A stretch of 64,000 nt of DNA from DASZFV01 sp035549075 (GCA_035549075.1 DASZRT010000143.1:1-64000); one strand, 5' to 3'; counted from the stretch's first letter, positions 43,718-52,678 are shown. Translations and numbers: made by a program. Notes: generated by a model not told the origin, from the letters alone.

Positions 43718-45172
43718 ATGCGTCGTTTCGTTGGTGCGTCGCTGTGCGCGCTCGCGCTCGGGTGCACGAGCGGGGGCGGTGCGCCCGCGAGCACGCCGAC
43801 GGGAGGCACGACGGGCGCCACGGGCGGCTCGACGGGATCCGGCGGCACGAGCGCGACCGGCGGCACCGGTGGAATGACCACGAGCTCGACAGGCGGCGCC
43901 GGTGGAACGCCGTCGAGTACCGGCGGCACGACCGCGACGGGCGGTAGCAGCTCGGGGGGATCGACGGCGACCGGCACCGGCGGCACGACGTCCACGGGAG
44001 GCTCGACGGGCGCGTCGACGAACGTCGTGGGCCCGACCATCACGATCACCGAGTACGCCGTCCCGACGTCGAGCAACCCCGGCTGGATCTGCGCGGGTCC
44101 GGACGGCCGCATCTGGTTCACGCACCAGAGCACGGCGCCCAACGCGCTCGGCAACCTCACGACGATGGGCACGATGTTCAACCTCGTGAAGACGTCGACG
44201 ACGAACATCGGCCCGACGGGCATCGCGCCCGGCCCCGACGGCAACGTCTGGTACGCCAAGCAGAGCGGCATCGGCCGCGCGCAGCCCGCGGGCACGATCG
44301 ACGAGTACGGCGTGCCGAACGGCGGCGACTCCGGCGCGATCACGCTCGGCCCCGACGGGAATCTCTGGTTCACGGAGCCCAACCACGGCCGCATCGGCCG
44401 CGTCACGCCGCAAGCGAGCTTCATGCAGTTCAACTTGCCCGTCGCGACCTCGAGCCCCACCGGCATCACGGCGGGCCCCGACGGCAACCTCTGGTTCACC
44501 GAGACGACGGCCAATCAGATCGGCCGCATCACGCCCACGGGCACGATCACCGAGTTCCCGATCCCGACGACCGCGAGCGATCCGCGCGCCATCGTCAAAG
44601 GCGGCGACGGCAACCTATGGTTCGCCGAGCACGACGGCCACAAGATCGCGCGCATCACGCCCGCGGGCGTCGTGACCGAGTTTTCGATCGGCTCACGCGG
44701 CAGCCCGACGTCGATCGCCGCCGACGCCGACGGCAACCTCTGGTTCGCCGAGCCCGGCGCGAACGCCATCGGCCGGGCGACGAAGACGGGCGCGATCTCC
44801 GAGTACGTCGTGCCCACGGCCGCGAGCGATCCCACGGGCATCACGCTCGGCCCCGACAAGAACCTGTGGTTCACCGAGCTGTCGACCAACAAGATCGGCC
44901 GCGTCAGCAACCTCGCGGGCGGCGGCACCGTCGCGAGCTCGAACGTGACGTCGACGCCGCCGCTGTCCGGCAACATGGGCTGCACGAAGGACAGCGACTG
45001 CAACGCGAGCGGCAAGGCGTGCGGCGGCGACGTCTGCTCGTCGACGAGTCACACCTGCGTCCTCGCCGTCACCGGCGATCCGGGCTCGTGCACCGCCGAC
45101 AAAGACTGCTGGTGCAACAGCGAGGGCGCGACGTGCGACACGTCCGCCCATCACTGCAGCGAGACGATGTAA
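43718..45172 (+). CDS. Virginiamycin-B-lyase-like propeller lipoprotein
   Basis: A 484-residue lipoprotein (lipobox CALALGC, Cys16) with a Gly/Thr/Ser linker of about 85 residues (STGGTTATGG and similar). A seven-bladed propeller of repeats GPDGNLWFTE...IGRITPTGTITEF follows (about 105-420). A Cys-rich tail ends it (CTKDSDCNASGKACGGDVCSS...CTADKDCWC, about 430-484), of the type seen in myxobacterial surface proteins. The propeller is of the Vgb/NHL class; catalytic lyase residues cannot be confirmed. It abuts the convergent DUF1552 gene (stop 45172 beside stop 45173). Confidence 0.85.
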   Translation: MRRFVGASLCALALGCTSGGGAPASTPTGGTTGATGGSTGSGGTSATGGTGGMTTSSTGGAGGTPSSTGGTTATGGSSSGGSTATGTGGTTSTGGSTGASTNVVGPTITITEYAVPTSSNPGWICAGPDGRIWFTHQSTAPNALGNLTTMGTMFNLVKTSTTNIGPTGIAPGPDGNVWYAKQSGIGRAQPAGTIDEYGVPNGGDSGAITLGPDGNLWFTEPNHGRIGRVTPQASFMQFNLPVATSSPTGITAGPDGNLWFTETTANQIGRITPTGTITEFPIPTTASDPRAIVKGGDGNLWFAEHDGHKIARITPAGVVTEFSIGSRGSPTSIAADADGNLWFAEPGANAIGRATKTGAISEYVVPTAASDPTGITLGPDKNLWFTELSTNKIGRVSNLAGGGTVASSNVTSTPPLSGNMGCTKDSDCNASGKACGGDVCSSTSHTCVLAVTGDPGSCTADKDCWCNSEGATCDTSAHHCSETM

Positions 45173-46840
45173 CTACGTCTTCTTGAGGTTCGTGAGCGGA
45201 CCTTTGTAGAAGCGCGCGTCTTGGAACGGCTTGAACGCGTCGGCGTTCGTCGCGGGATCGAGGCCGAAGCTCTCGAGGATCGTGACGAGCAGATCGTTGT
45301 TCGAGAGATCGGGTGAGCCGATCGTCTTCTGATCGCCTTGGCGGGCTTTGTCCTCGGCCGCGATGAAGTTGTTGTACGTCGACTCGGGGCCGAGCGGATC
45401 GCCCGTCCACTGCGCCGCCGTGTACGTATCGTTCATGCGGATGAGACGGCCCTGCTTGAAGTAGCCGCCGTTGCTGCCGGCGAGCACGATCGGCACGTTG
45501 TCGCTGAAGTGCGACGACGCGTCGCCGAGGCAGCTCGACCACATCATCAGCGAGTTGTCGAGCACGCTGCCCGTCTGGCCCGAGTCCGGGATGGCGTCGA
45601 GCGCCGTGATCATCGAGCCGAACTGCTTCGCGTACCACTGATCGATCGTGACCAGGTTCGGGTCGCGCGCGTGCGACATGCCGTGGTGGCCCGACGTCGT
45701 CATGCCGGCGCCGTTGCCGTAGGGGATCGGCAGCCACGGGTACTGCAGGTCGTTCTCGCTGTTGGCCCACATGAACGTCACGATGTTCGTGATGCCGCAG
45801 GCCATCGCCTGCACGGCGATCTCCATCTGCATGGCGCCGACCGTCGGGAAGTTCGCGGGCGTCATCGCCCACTTCTTCGTGGCCGCGGGATCGCTCGCGG
45901 GCGTGAAGCCGCCGCCCGAAGGCGGCGTCTCCATCGCACAGCTCACGGCGGGCGCCATCAGCTGCGTCTCGAGCTTGCGAATCGAATCGCTGTGCTGCTG
46001 CAGCAGGATGCGGTCGCTGCTGCTCAGCTTCGCCTGCACGCGCGTGAAGTCGGCCACCGTCGCGTCGAGCACGCTCTTGTCGAGGAACGCGCGCATCGAC
46101 GACGCGCCCGAGCCGGCGTTGCCCGTCGTGTTGCCGAAGACGCGCGCGAACAGCTGGAACGGATCGTTCTGCGGCGTGCGCGGCTGCGGGACGTTGCCCA
46201 CGGGCGCGTTGTAGCTGACGCGCTTGTCGACGTAGCGGTCCTTGAGGTTCTCGTCGACCTGGACGCCGATCTCGAGCGACGGGATGGGCGACTTCGAGAA
46301 CAGCTGCGCCGCCAGCACCTGGTCGACGGAGACGCCGTCGGCGAGGCCGTCGTTGCCGAAGCTGCCGTCGCCGCCGATGAGCACGCCACCGGTGAGCAGG
46401 CTGCCCATGCCCTTCTGGTGGCCGCCCGTGTGCGTGATGTGATCGGGCGCCGTCGTCGACGTCTGGTACGTCTGGCGCGCGCTGATCCACGACAGGCGGT
46501 CGACGACCAGCAGCTTCTTGGCGTTGGGCGCGAGCGGCTTGAGCAGGAAGTTCGTCGGCGTGAAGCCCGTGACGCCGTCGCTGATGTCGATGTCGAGCGT
46601 GTGCTCCTGCCCGGGCACGCGCATGCGCCAGTTGTAGTAGATGGCGCCGTTCGGGCTGTACATGAAGAGGAAGCGCTTCTTCGGAACGGCCGCGGCCGCC
46701 GTCGCGGCTTCGGCCTTCTCGTAGAGGCTCTCGAGGCCGCCGAGGAACGGAAGCGCCGCGGCCCCGATGCCGATGTCGCGCAGAAACCGTCGACGCGTGT
46801 AGTGGGGGTTCGACGAGGACGTCTTGATCGACTTGCTCAT
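45173..46840 (-). CDS. DUF1552-family Tat-exported protein
   Basis: A 555-residue protein with a twin-arginine signal (HYTRRRFLRDIGIGAAALPFLGG) and the DUF1552 core: KRFLFMYSPNGAIYYNWRM, FLLKPLAPNAKKLLVVDRLSW, ITHTGGHQKGMGSLLTG, GVSVDQVLAAQLF, PSLEIGVQVDENLKDRYVDKRVSYNA, and a HHGMSHARDPNLVTIDQWYAKQFG segment with clustered His. Unlike the protein at 42348 it has no CXXCH. It lies 11 bp downstream of its DUF1592 partner, mirror-image to the pair at 40582-43715. An AGGA site precedes the ATG. Confidence 0.88.
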   Translation of the reverse strand: MSKSIKTSSSNPHYTRRRFLRDIGIGAAALPFLGGLESLYEKAEAATAAAAVPKKRFLFMYSPNGAIYYNWRMRVPGQEHTLDIDISDGVTGFTPTNFLLKPLAPNAKKLLVVDRLSWISARQTYQTSTTAPDHITHTGGHQKGMGSLLTGGVLIGGDGSFGNDGLADGVSVDQVLAAQLFSKSPIPSLEIGVQVDENLKDRYVDKRVSYNAPVGNVPQPRTPQNDPFQLFARVFGNTTGNAGSGASSMRAFLDKSVLDATVADFTRVQAKLSSSDRILLQQHSDSIRKLETQLMAPAVSCAMETPPSGGGFTPASDPAATKKWAMTPANFPTVGAMQMEIAVQAMACGITNIVTFMWANSENDLQYPWLPIPYGNGAGMTTSGHHGMSHARDPNLVTIDQWYAKQFGSMITALDAIPDSGQTGSVLDNSLMMWSSCLGDASSHFSDNVPIVLAGSNGGYFKQGRLIRMNDTYTAAQWTGDPLGPESTYNNFIAAEDKARQGDQKTIGSPDLSNNDLLVTILESFGLDPATNADAFKPFQDARFYKGPLTNLKKT

Positions 46841-46851
46841 GTTCCTGGTCC

Positions 46852-48636
46852 TCACTGCACGTTCGCGCGGTAGAGAAACGATTCCGTCTGCGTGAGCCCG
46901 CCGAGCAACGTCGGCAAGCTCTGCGCCGCTTTGGTGTAGCCCTGCACGAGGCCCGCGAGCACGGGCGCGTCGGCGTCCTTCAAGGTCCGGTGCAGCGCGA
47001 ACTGGTAGAGCTGCTGCACGAGGCACTGGATCGGCACCGCCGTGTCCTTGGCCAGGTTGTTGGCGAAGGCGACGGCGTCGGGCGTCTCGACGTTCAACGT
47101 CGTGTCGGGGTTGCCTGAGGAGTCGACGGCCTGCACGACCGTGACGTCGGTGTTCACCGGCTGGCCGTAGTCGTCGATCGTCTGGTAGGCGCCGACGGTG
47201 TCGTAGCTCTCGAAGAGGAACCCGACCGGATCGATCTTCGTGTGGCACGCCGGGCAGCTCGAGTTCGGCGGCAGCGTGAAGCGCGTGAACGCCTGGCGCA
47301 CGCTCTCGTTCGGCTGCGGGCCATCGAACGTGGGCACGTCGGGCGGCGGCGCCGGCAGCGCCTGGCACAGCACCTGATCCCACACGAACACGCCGCGCTT
47401 GATGGGGTGCGTGCCGTTCGACGTCGCAAACGTCGACATGATCGCGGGGTGCGCGAGGATGCCGGCGCGATGCGCGTCGTAGGTGAACGGCGTCAGCGTG
47501 GCGCCCGTGGCGCCCGCGGCGGCCGCGCCGAAGATCGACGCCGTGTTGGCGTCGGCGAAGCCCTGCTTGCCGTTGAGCAGCGTCGTGAGGCCGCCGCTCG
47601 TCGCCCACAGCGCGGCGTCGACCTGCGCGTCGAAGGACGCGAGGATGCTCGACTGCGTCGCCTGGCTGTAGAGCGTCGCGTACTTGCCCGTCTTCGAGAC
47701 CATCATCGAATCGACGCGCAGCCACTGCCGGTAGAAGTTGCGCAGGCCGATCTTCGCCTTCGGGTCGGCCAGCATGCGCGTGACCTCGGCGCCGATCTGC
47801 GCCGTCGTCGACAGCTGGCCCGCGCCGGCCTTCGTGAGCAGCTCGTCGTCGGGCGTCGACGACCACAGCAGGTACGACAGGCGGCTCGCCATCGAATACC
47901 CCGTGACGGCGACCTTGCCCGGCGGCTGCGCCTCTTCCTCGAGCTCGAGGTGGTAGAGGAAGTACGACGACTGCAGCACCTCTTCGATGATCGACTGGAT
48001 GCCGGCGTTGAACCCGAACTGCGTCGACACCAGCGTGTAGAGGTTGACGAGCCCCGTGCGCGTGTCGGCGTCCATCGGCCGCCGGAACGCCTTCGGCACC
48101 CACGCGTCGATGAACTTCGCGGCGCACATGGCCGGCATCGACGTGATCTGCGCCGACGTGCACGGCACGAGCGTCGCGACGTTCGCCATCGCCTGCGACG
48201 CGATCTCGACGGCGGCCGCGTGGTACGCCTCGATCGTGGCGTCGCCGGCGCCGAGGCCGGCGTTGTAGCCGCCCGACGCGCCGTCGGGATCGAGCGGGAC
48301 CGTGAGCCCCGTCGAGAGGCCGAGCAGATCGTGCACGGAGTTGCCGTACTCGACGTTCGTGAGGCGCCACGTCGGCTGCGGCACGACCGACGTGCCGGGC
48401 AACGGCGGCGTGTTGTCGGGCGTCGACCCGGTCGAACCGCCGGTGGCGTTCGAGCCGCCGTTGCCCGCCGACGTCGTGCCGCCGGATCCGTTGGTGCCAG
48501 CGGATCCGCTGCCACCGTTGCTTTGTCCCAGCCCTCCGCCGGTCCCCGCGCCGCCGCCGCTGCCGTTCGATCCGACCGAGCCGGTGCATCCGATGGATGC
48601 GAGCCCGACGGCGATCGCTATGGCTCCGAGTTTCAT
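46852..48636 (-). CDS. DUF1592-family c-type-cytochrome-like lipoprotein
   Basis: A 594-residue lipoprotein (lipobox GLASIGC, Cys17) with a Gly/Ser/Thr linker (about 19-70). The DUF1592 series follows: RLTNVEYGNSVHDLLGL, KAFRRPMDADTRTGLVNLYTL, IEEVLQSSYFLYHLELEEE, YSMASRLSYLLWSSTPDD, FYRQWLRVDSMMVSKTGKY, GVFVWDQVLCQALP and CPACHTKIDPVGFLFESYD with the CXXCH at 461-465. The ATG at 48636 has a GGAGG site and opens a clean signal peptide, which supports it as the real start. The same frame runs on upstream without a stop into a methyltransferase-like sequence (48637-49962). Confidence 0.86.
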   Translation of the reverse strand: MKLGAIAIAVGLASIGCTGSVGSNGSGGGAGTGGGLGQSNGGSGSAGTNGSGGTTSAGNGGSNATGGSTGSTPDNTPPLPGTSVVPQPTWRLTNVEYGNSVHDLLGLSTGLTVPLDPDGASGGYNAGLGAGDATIEAYHAAAVEIASQAMANVATLVPCTSAQITSMPAMCAAKFIDAWVPKAFRRPMDADTRTGLVNLYTLVSTQFGFNAGIQSIIEEVLQSSYFLYHLELEEEAQPPGKVAVTGYSMASRLSYLLWSSTPDDELLTKAGAGQLSTTAQIGAEVTRMLADPKAKIGLRNFYRQWLRVDSMMVSKTGKYATLYSQATQSSILASFDAQVDAALWATSGGLTTLLNGKQGFADANTASIFGAAAAGATGATLTPFTYDAHRAGILAHPAIMSTFATSNGTHPIKRGVFVWDQVLCQALPAPPPDVPTFDGPQPNESVRQAFTRFTLPPNSSCPACHTKIDPVGFLFESYDTVGAYQTIDDYGQPVNTDVTVVQAVDSSGNPDTTLNVETPDAVAFANNLAKDTAVPIQCLVQQLYQFALHRTLKDADAPVLAGLVQGYTKAAQSLPTLLGGLTQTESFLYRANVQ

Positions 48637-49962
48637 GGCGCCTCCGAGACGATGGTGCACAAACGGGATTGGTCGAGACCCGGCTGAATTCTTGGAGCGT
48701 GTCCGGGGTCCCGTTCCGGATCGCGTCGAGTCACTCACCAGAAAGCGAGTCGAGCGGCGCGCCGGGGAATGACGGAAAAGGATGACTCCTTCTACGGACA
48801 TGAGCGATCCGGGCTCGTGCCCGTGAGGGCGGTGACGCGGCCACCACCAGCGAGCGTGCGCTTCGACACGGAACGCGCGCGGAACCCGTTCCAGCAATGT
48901 CTCGACGCCGAGGGGGCTCACCTTACGGGGTGTCGTTCGTTCGGTTCCCGATGCATCGAGCGCCGTGAGGTGATTCACGGCGTCGGAGACCAGCGCGGCG
49001 CGTTCGGCGCCGGCGAGCGACGCGATGTGATCTTGCTGCATCCGCAGCTCGAGCTCGGCCCAGGCCTGGGCCCAGGAGCGCTCGTCGTCGAACGGCGCGC
49101 CGAAGCGACGCGCGAGCGCGTCCTGCGCGTGAGCGCGCGCGGGCCACGCGAGCTGCGTGAGGACACAGCTCGACACGACGAGATCGGGCCGTTCGCCCGG
49201 CGCGAAGATCGCGGGCGGCTCGGCGAGCCGGTACGCGCGCACGTGCGCTTCGATCTTCGTGCGGGCGTCGGCGGCGGTCGAGGCGCTGGCGACGAGATCG
49301 TCGACGGTGGCGAGCAAGGCGCGGTTGACGCCCGTGAGATCGGCCGCCCGGATCTCGATGCGCGCGCGCGAGGTCGCGTCGAGCGCCGCGACCGCCGCCT
49401 CGACCGTCGCGCGATCGACGTCGACGAGCACGAGGCGATCGAACGTCGACGCGAGCGCCGCGATCGGCACGTCGAAGCCCGAGCCCGCGCCCAGCACGAC
49501 GGCGAGCGCGCGTCGCGGGCATCGCTGCGCCGCCGCTTCGATGAAGGCGCGCGCCTGCTCGGCGTGCGACGCCCATCCCGCGGCGTTGTTCTCGCGCACG
49601 CGCGCGATGCCCGCCGACGTCGCCGCGAACCCGAGCTTCGCGAACGTCGCCGCGTCGACGCGCGCGTCGAACGCCCACGCCGGCGCGTCGCTCGGCGGCG
49701 GCAACGCGACGAGCACGTCACCGACGTTGCACGCCGGCGCCTCGGGCGCGACCTGCGCCATCCGATGCATCACAGCGCCGAACGCGAGCGAAGCCTCGAA
49801 CAGCGACGGCGTCCAAGCGACGCTCCCGCCGAGAGCGGCTCTCAGCGCGCGCACCGCCTCGAGCGGAAACGGCCTCGCCGAAGCGGAGCGCGCGGCTTCC
49901 GCGACGTACCAATCGAGCGCGCGCCCGACGGCGTCGACGGAGAGCGCGCGGAGCGAAACCAC
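48637..49962 (-). pseudogene. SAM methyltransferase-like sequence without its own stop
   Basis: From a GTG at 49962 this reads as a Rossmann methyltransferase of about 400 residues: AAWASHAEQ-type helical start, ALAVVLGAGSGFDVPIAALASTFDRLVLVDVDRATVEAAV (motifs I-II), RIEIRAADLTGVNRALL, PDLVVSSCVLTQLAWPARAHAQDALARRFG, and the usual closing HGHEPGSLMSVEGVILFRHSP at about 48766-48815. After this the frame has no stop and continues through Arg/Ser-rich codons into the DUF1592 gene. It could be a fusion, a lost stop or a frameshift near the 3' end; a one-base change there would give a TGA near 48728. I call it a damaged gene with low certainty; the enzyme itself may be intact. Confidence 0.55.
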
Positions 49963-49992
49963 GACGCCATCCTACGGCGAAGCCTGACCGAT

Positions 49993-50208
49993 TCAACGGC
50001 CGTCGGCGCCGCCGTCGCAGCCCGAAATGGGCGTACAAGTCAGACCTGCGCTTTTCGAACCCGCGGGACCGCAGCCGCAGAACACGCAGCCGGACACCAC
50101 GGTGTCGCCGGGCTGCAACGTCGCACCATCAAACTTGCACTCGCTGGAGGCGCTGTTGCACCCCGCGAAGACCAACGTTGCGAGGACACAGATCGCAATG
50201 GACCTCAT
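49993..50208 (-). CDS. Small Cys-rich lipoprotein
   Basis: A 71-residue lipoprotein: signal MRSIAICVLATLVFAGC (Cys17), then a compact Cys-rich module CKFDGATLQPGDTVVSGCVFCGCGPAGSKSAGLTCTPISGC with six cysteines in about 40 residues, like VWC-type modules. The ATG at 50208 is chosen because longer in-frame readings cross the AT-rich spacer. It is divergent from the gene at 50368 in the same low-GC island. Family not recognised. Confidence 0.65.
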   Translation of the reverse strand: MRSIAICVLATLVFAGCNSASSECKFDGATLQPGDTVVSGCVFCGCGPAGSKSAGLTCTPISGCDGGADGR

Positions 50209-50367
50209 ATCGAATTGTCCCCCTGAGTGTATCGAATATGTCTTGTCTCGATGCGAATGGTCTTCACGCCACAATTCCCAGCAAGTTCCAGCATGTCTCA
50301 GCGCCAGAACTGAGGCTATTAATTTACAGACTTGCGTTTTAAAAGCGATCTCAAGGACACATGTTCG
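50209..50367. promoter_or_regulatory. AT-rich divergent spacer of the low-GC island
   Basis: A 159-bp spacer between two divergent Cys-rich lipoprotein genes, the most AT-rich stretch of the window, with a TTTTAAAA palindrome (50338-50345) and GAGGCTATTAATTTACAG. It would carry promoters for both genes. I cannot place -35/-10 boxes reliably. Confidence 0.4.
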
Positions 50368-50991
50368 ATGAAGCACTTCGTTTTCATATCTCTCGCGTGT
50401 TTTGCAGCATGTGGTTCGTCGGGCCTACGCGTAGAAGCCGGGGCTTCTGACGGTGGAGACGGTGACAGTTGGCAAATCGATTCGACAGATGGGCCAACCG
50501 ATGGAACTGAGGCGAATGATATGGCGGTTGAGTCATGTCCCGGACTGGGGCCGATGGACTCGGGAGCGGCAGGGACCTCCGCAGACCTACCGACTGGCGA
50601 ATGCTCCGGTGGTCTACAACGTTGTGCGGCCTCAACGAGGGATGCCTGCCCCGCAGGGGGAGGTCTGGGACCTCTGACGAATTGGGAGTGCAGCTGCAGC
50701 GCTTCCGGCTGGCAATGTGTTGTGCAGTCAATGGGCAAGTCCGTTTGCGACAGCCCAGATACCACGTGTCCCGCACCCTACATTTCGCCTACGCAGCCCC
50801 TCCGTATGTCGGACCTGCCCTCCGGGACGTGTTCGGGTGCTCAACAGGGTTGTGGCGTATTCACGCAAGATCCTTGCGCCGATGGGTCGGTGGGTCCCGT
50901 CAAGACGTGGTCTTGTTCGTGCATGCAATCGGCGTGGTCCTGCACGCTGACTTCCACGGGAAAAGGTGTTTGCCCGGCAGGTAGTCCTTAG
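50368..50991 (+). CDS. Cys-rich lipoprotein with a tandemly duplicated module
   Basis: A 207-residue lipoprotein (signal MKHFVFISLACFAAC, Cys15) with a Gly/Asp/Ser spacer. Two copies of a 53-residue module follow: residues 74-127 (LPTGECSGG...DACPAGGGLGPLTNWECSCSASGWQC...GKSVC) and 150-202 (LPSGTCSGA...DPCADGSVGPVKTWSCSCMQSAWSC...GKGVC), with matching Cys spacing. Codon use is clearly less GC-rich than in neighbours (many A/T third positions), which suggests recent acquisition. The TAG stop overlaps the TAA of the convergent gene through TTAG at 50988-50991. Family not recognised. Confidence 0.7.
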   Translation: MKHFVFISLACFAACGSSGLRVEAGASDGGDGDSWQIDSTDGPTDGTEANDMAVESCPGLGPMDSGAAGTSADLPTGECSGGLQRCAASTRDACPAGGGLGPLTNWECSCSASGWQCVVQSMGKSVCDSPDTTCPAPYISPTQPLRMSDLPSGTCSGAQQGCGVFTQDPCADGSVGPVKTWSCSCMQSAWSCTLTSTGKGVCPAGSP

Positions 50992-52637
50992 CTCCGTCGC
51001 TTGCGAATGAAGGCGATCGCGATCATTACGGCGAGGAGCACGGTCGAGCCGCCGCTGGCGCCGCTGGCGTCGCACCGGCAGGCGACGGGCGACGCGGGCG
51101 TCGTGGCGTCAATGCCGCCGGGCGCGGCGTCATTTCCCGACGGAGGCGGCGCGGTGGATCCAGCGTCGAAGGGCGTCGTCGTGCTGCCGTCGGTGGAGGG
51201 CGGCGTGCTCGTCATCGTGTTGGGGTCGACGCAGGCGCCGGCCTGACACGCGGCCGCGCGCGGGCACACGGCACCCTTGCAGCGATCGACGCACGCGCCG
51301 GCGATGCACACCTCGGTGGCGCCGCAGGTCTTGTTGGCGCACTTGTCGTCGACGCAGTGGCCGTCGGCTTGGCAGGTCTTGCCGGTGGCGCAGCCGCTGC
51401 ACTTGCACATGGCGACGCACACGCCGCCATCGCACACGCTGTCGGTGGCGCAGGTGACGCCTTCGCACGGATCGACGCAGCGGCCGACGTGGCACGCCTG
51501 GCCCGTCGGGCACGTCACGCCGTCGCACGGACCGCCGCAAACGCCCGCGTGACACACGGTGCCCGCGGCGCACACCTTGCCGACGCAGGCCTTCTCGACG
51601 CAGAAGCCGTTCTCGTCGCAGGCGAAGCCGGTGCTGCACGGAAATTCGCTCGTGCTGCAGTGAGGGACGCACACGCCCTTGTCGCAGACGCGGCCCTGCG
51701 GGCAGGTCGCGCCGTCGTCGACCATGCCGTTGCAATCGTTGTCGAGGCCGTCGCACACCTCGGGCGACGCCGTGACGCTCTGGCGGCACTTCAGCGTCGT
51801 GCCGGCGGCGCACTCGTTGAGGCCCGCGCCGCACACGCCGGGCATGCCCGTATCGCACGGCGTGCCGCCGCCTTCGCAGGTGATGCCGCTCAGGAAATAC
51901 ACCATGTCGTTGAAGTCGCCGTCGCACTTGTACGGCTGGTCCGGCAGGCTGCCGAAGTCGGACATGCCCGTCGAGGTCGTGCCCATCGCGAGATCCTCGA
52001 AGCCGATGTAGTAGGCGTTCGGGACCTTCGTCGAGCGCCAGATGAGCGCCGCCGCCCACGGGCCCGGCGTCGAACAGTTCGTGCACGTCGGGTTGAGCGA
52101 CTGCTCCGAGTAGTGCGTCTGCCGGCAGTTGTCGGTCGGGTTGGCCTTGATGGCGAAGCCGATGAGGCCGCCTTTGTAGTTGGGATCGGTGCGGATGTTC
52201 GACGTCGTGAACGTCGGGCCGACCTCGCCGACGCCCGGGTGCCACGGCGAGATCAACGGGTCGCTGCCCATGATGATGGGATAGATCTCGGCGTCGCTGG
52301 GCGGGCCCTTGCGCGCGGGGTCGACGTTGTACCAACCGAAGTCGACGTGGCAGGTGCCGCCGTGGTCGACCATCGTGCCCGTGAGGCTGCAGCCGGGCGC
52401 GAACACGGCCGGCGTCGTCATCGCGTCCTTCTGCCAGTCGATGCCCTCGCCCAGGCCCGAGAACAGCGCCGTCAGCGTCACCACCGACGGCGGCGTCGTG
52501 CCTTGCGAGAGCGAAATCTCGATGGGCGCCGACGCGATGGGCACCTGCAACCCGTTCGGCTCGGTCACGGTGGCGCGCGCCGCGAGCGGGCACGCGAAGG
52601 CCAGTCCGAACGACATCGCCAGCAACGAACGCGTCAT
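50988..52637 (-). CDS. DUF4114/MopE-like Cys-rich surface protein with MYXO-CTERM-like tail
   Basis: A 549-residue secreted protein: signal peptide (about 1-22), a DUF4114-like domain (VDFGWYNVD about 98-105 to DGDFNDMVYFLSG 239-251), a MopE-type motif VCDGLDNDCNGMVDDG (294-309), and about 160 residues of short Cys-rich repeats (CAAGTVCHAGVCGGPCDGVTCPTGQACHVGRCVDPCEG, and more). After a Thr/Pro linker it ends CRCDASGASGGSTVLLAVMIAIAFIRKRRS: a Cys motif, one hydrophobic helix and a basic end, the plan of MYXO-CTERM sorting signals. It is therefore predicted to be processed and anchored at the cell surface. The ATG lies at 52637. Confidence 0.82.
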   Translation of the reverse strand: MTRSLLAMSFGLAFACPLAARATVTEPNGLQVPIASAPIEISLSQGTTPPSVVTLTALFSGLGEGIDWQKDAMTTPAVFAPGCSLTGTMVDHGGTCHVDFGWYNVDPARKGPPSDAEIYPIIMGSDPLISPWHPGVGEVGPTFTTSNIRTDPNYKGGLIGFAIKANPTDNCRQTHYSEQSLNPTCTNCSTPGPWAAALIWRSTKVPNAYYIGFEDLAMGTTSTGMSDFGSLPDQPYKCDGDFNDMVYFLSGITCEGGGTPCDTGMPGVCGAGLNECAAGTTLKCRQSVTASPEVCDGLDNDCNGMVDDGATCPQGRVCDKGVCVPHCSTSEFPCSTGFACDENGFCVEKACVGKVCAAGTVCHAGVCGGPCDGVTCPTGQACHVGRCVDPCEGVTCATDSVCDGGVCVAMCKCSGCATGKTCQADGHCVDDKCANKTCGATEVCIAGACVDRCKGAVCPRAAACQAGACVDPNTMTSTPPSTDGSTTTPFDAGSTAPPPSGNDAAPGGIDATTPASPVACRCDASGASGGSTVLLAVMIAIAFIRKRRS

Positions 52638-52678
52638 CTGCGTGTGTGGCCGGGCGCGGCCGCGTCCGTGCGCGCGCT

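Noticed and set aside
45173..48589. A 1138-codon minus-strand frame fusing DUF1552 to an upstream extension
   Set aside because: The upstream 580 codons are a wrong-frame reading of the DUF1592 gene; the Tat signal and AGGA site at 46840 mark the true start.
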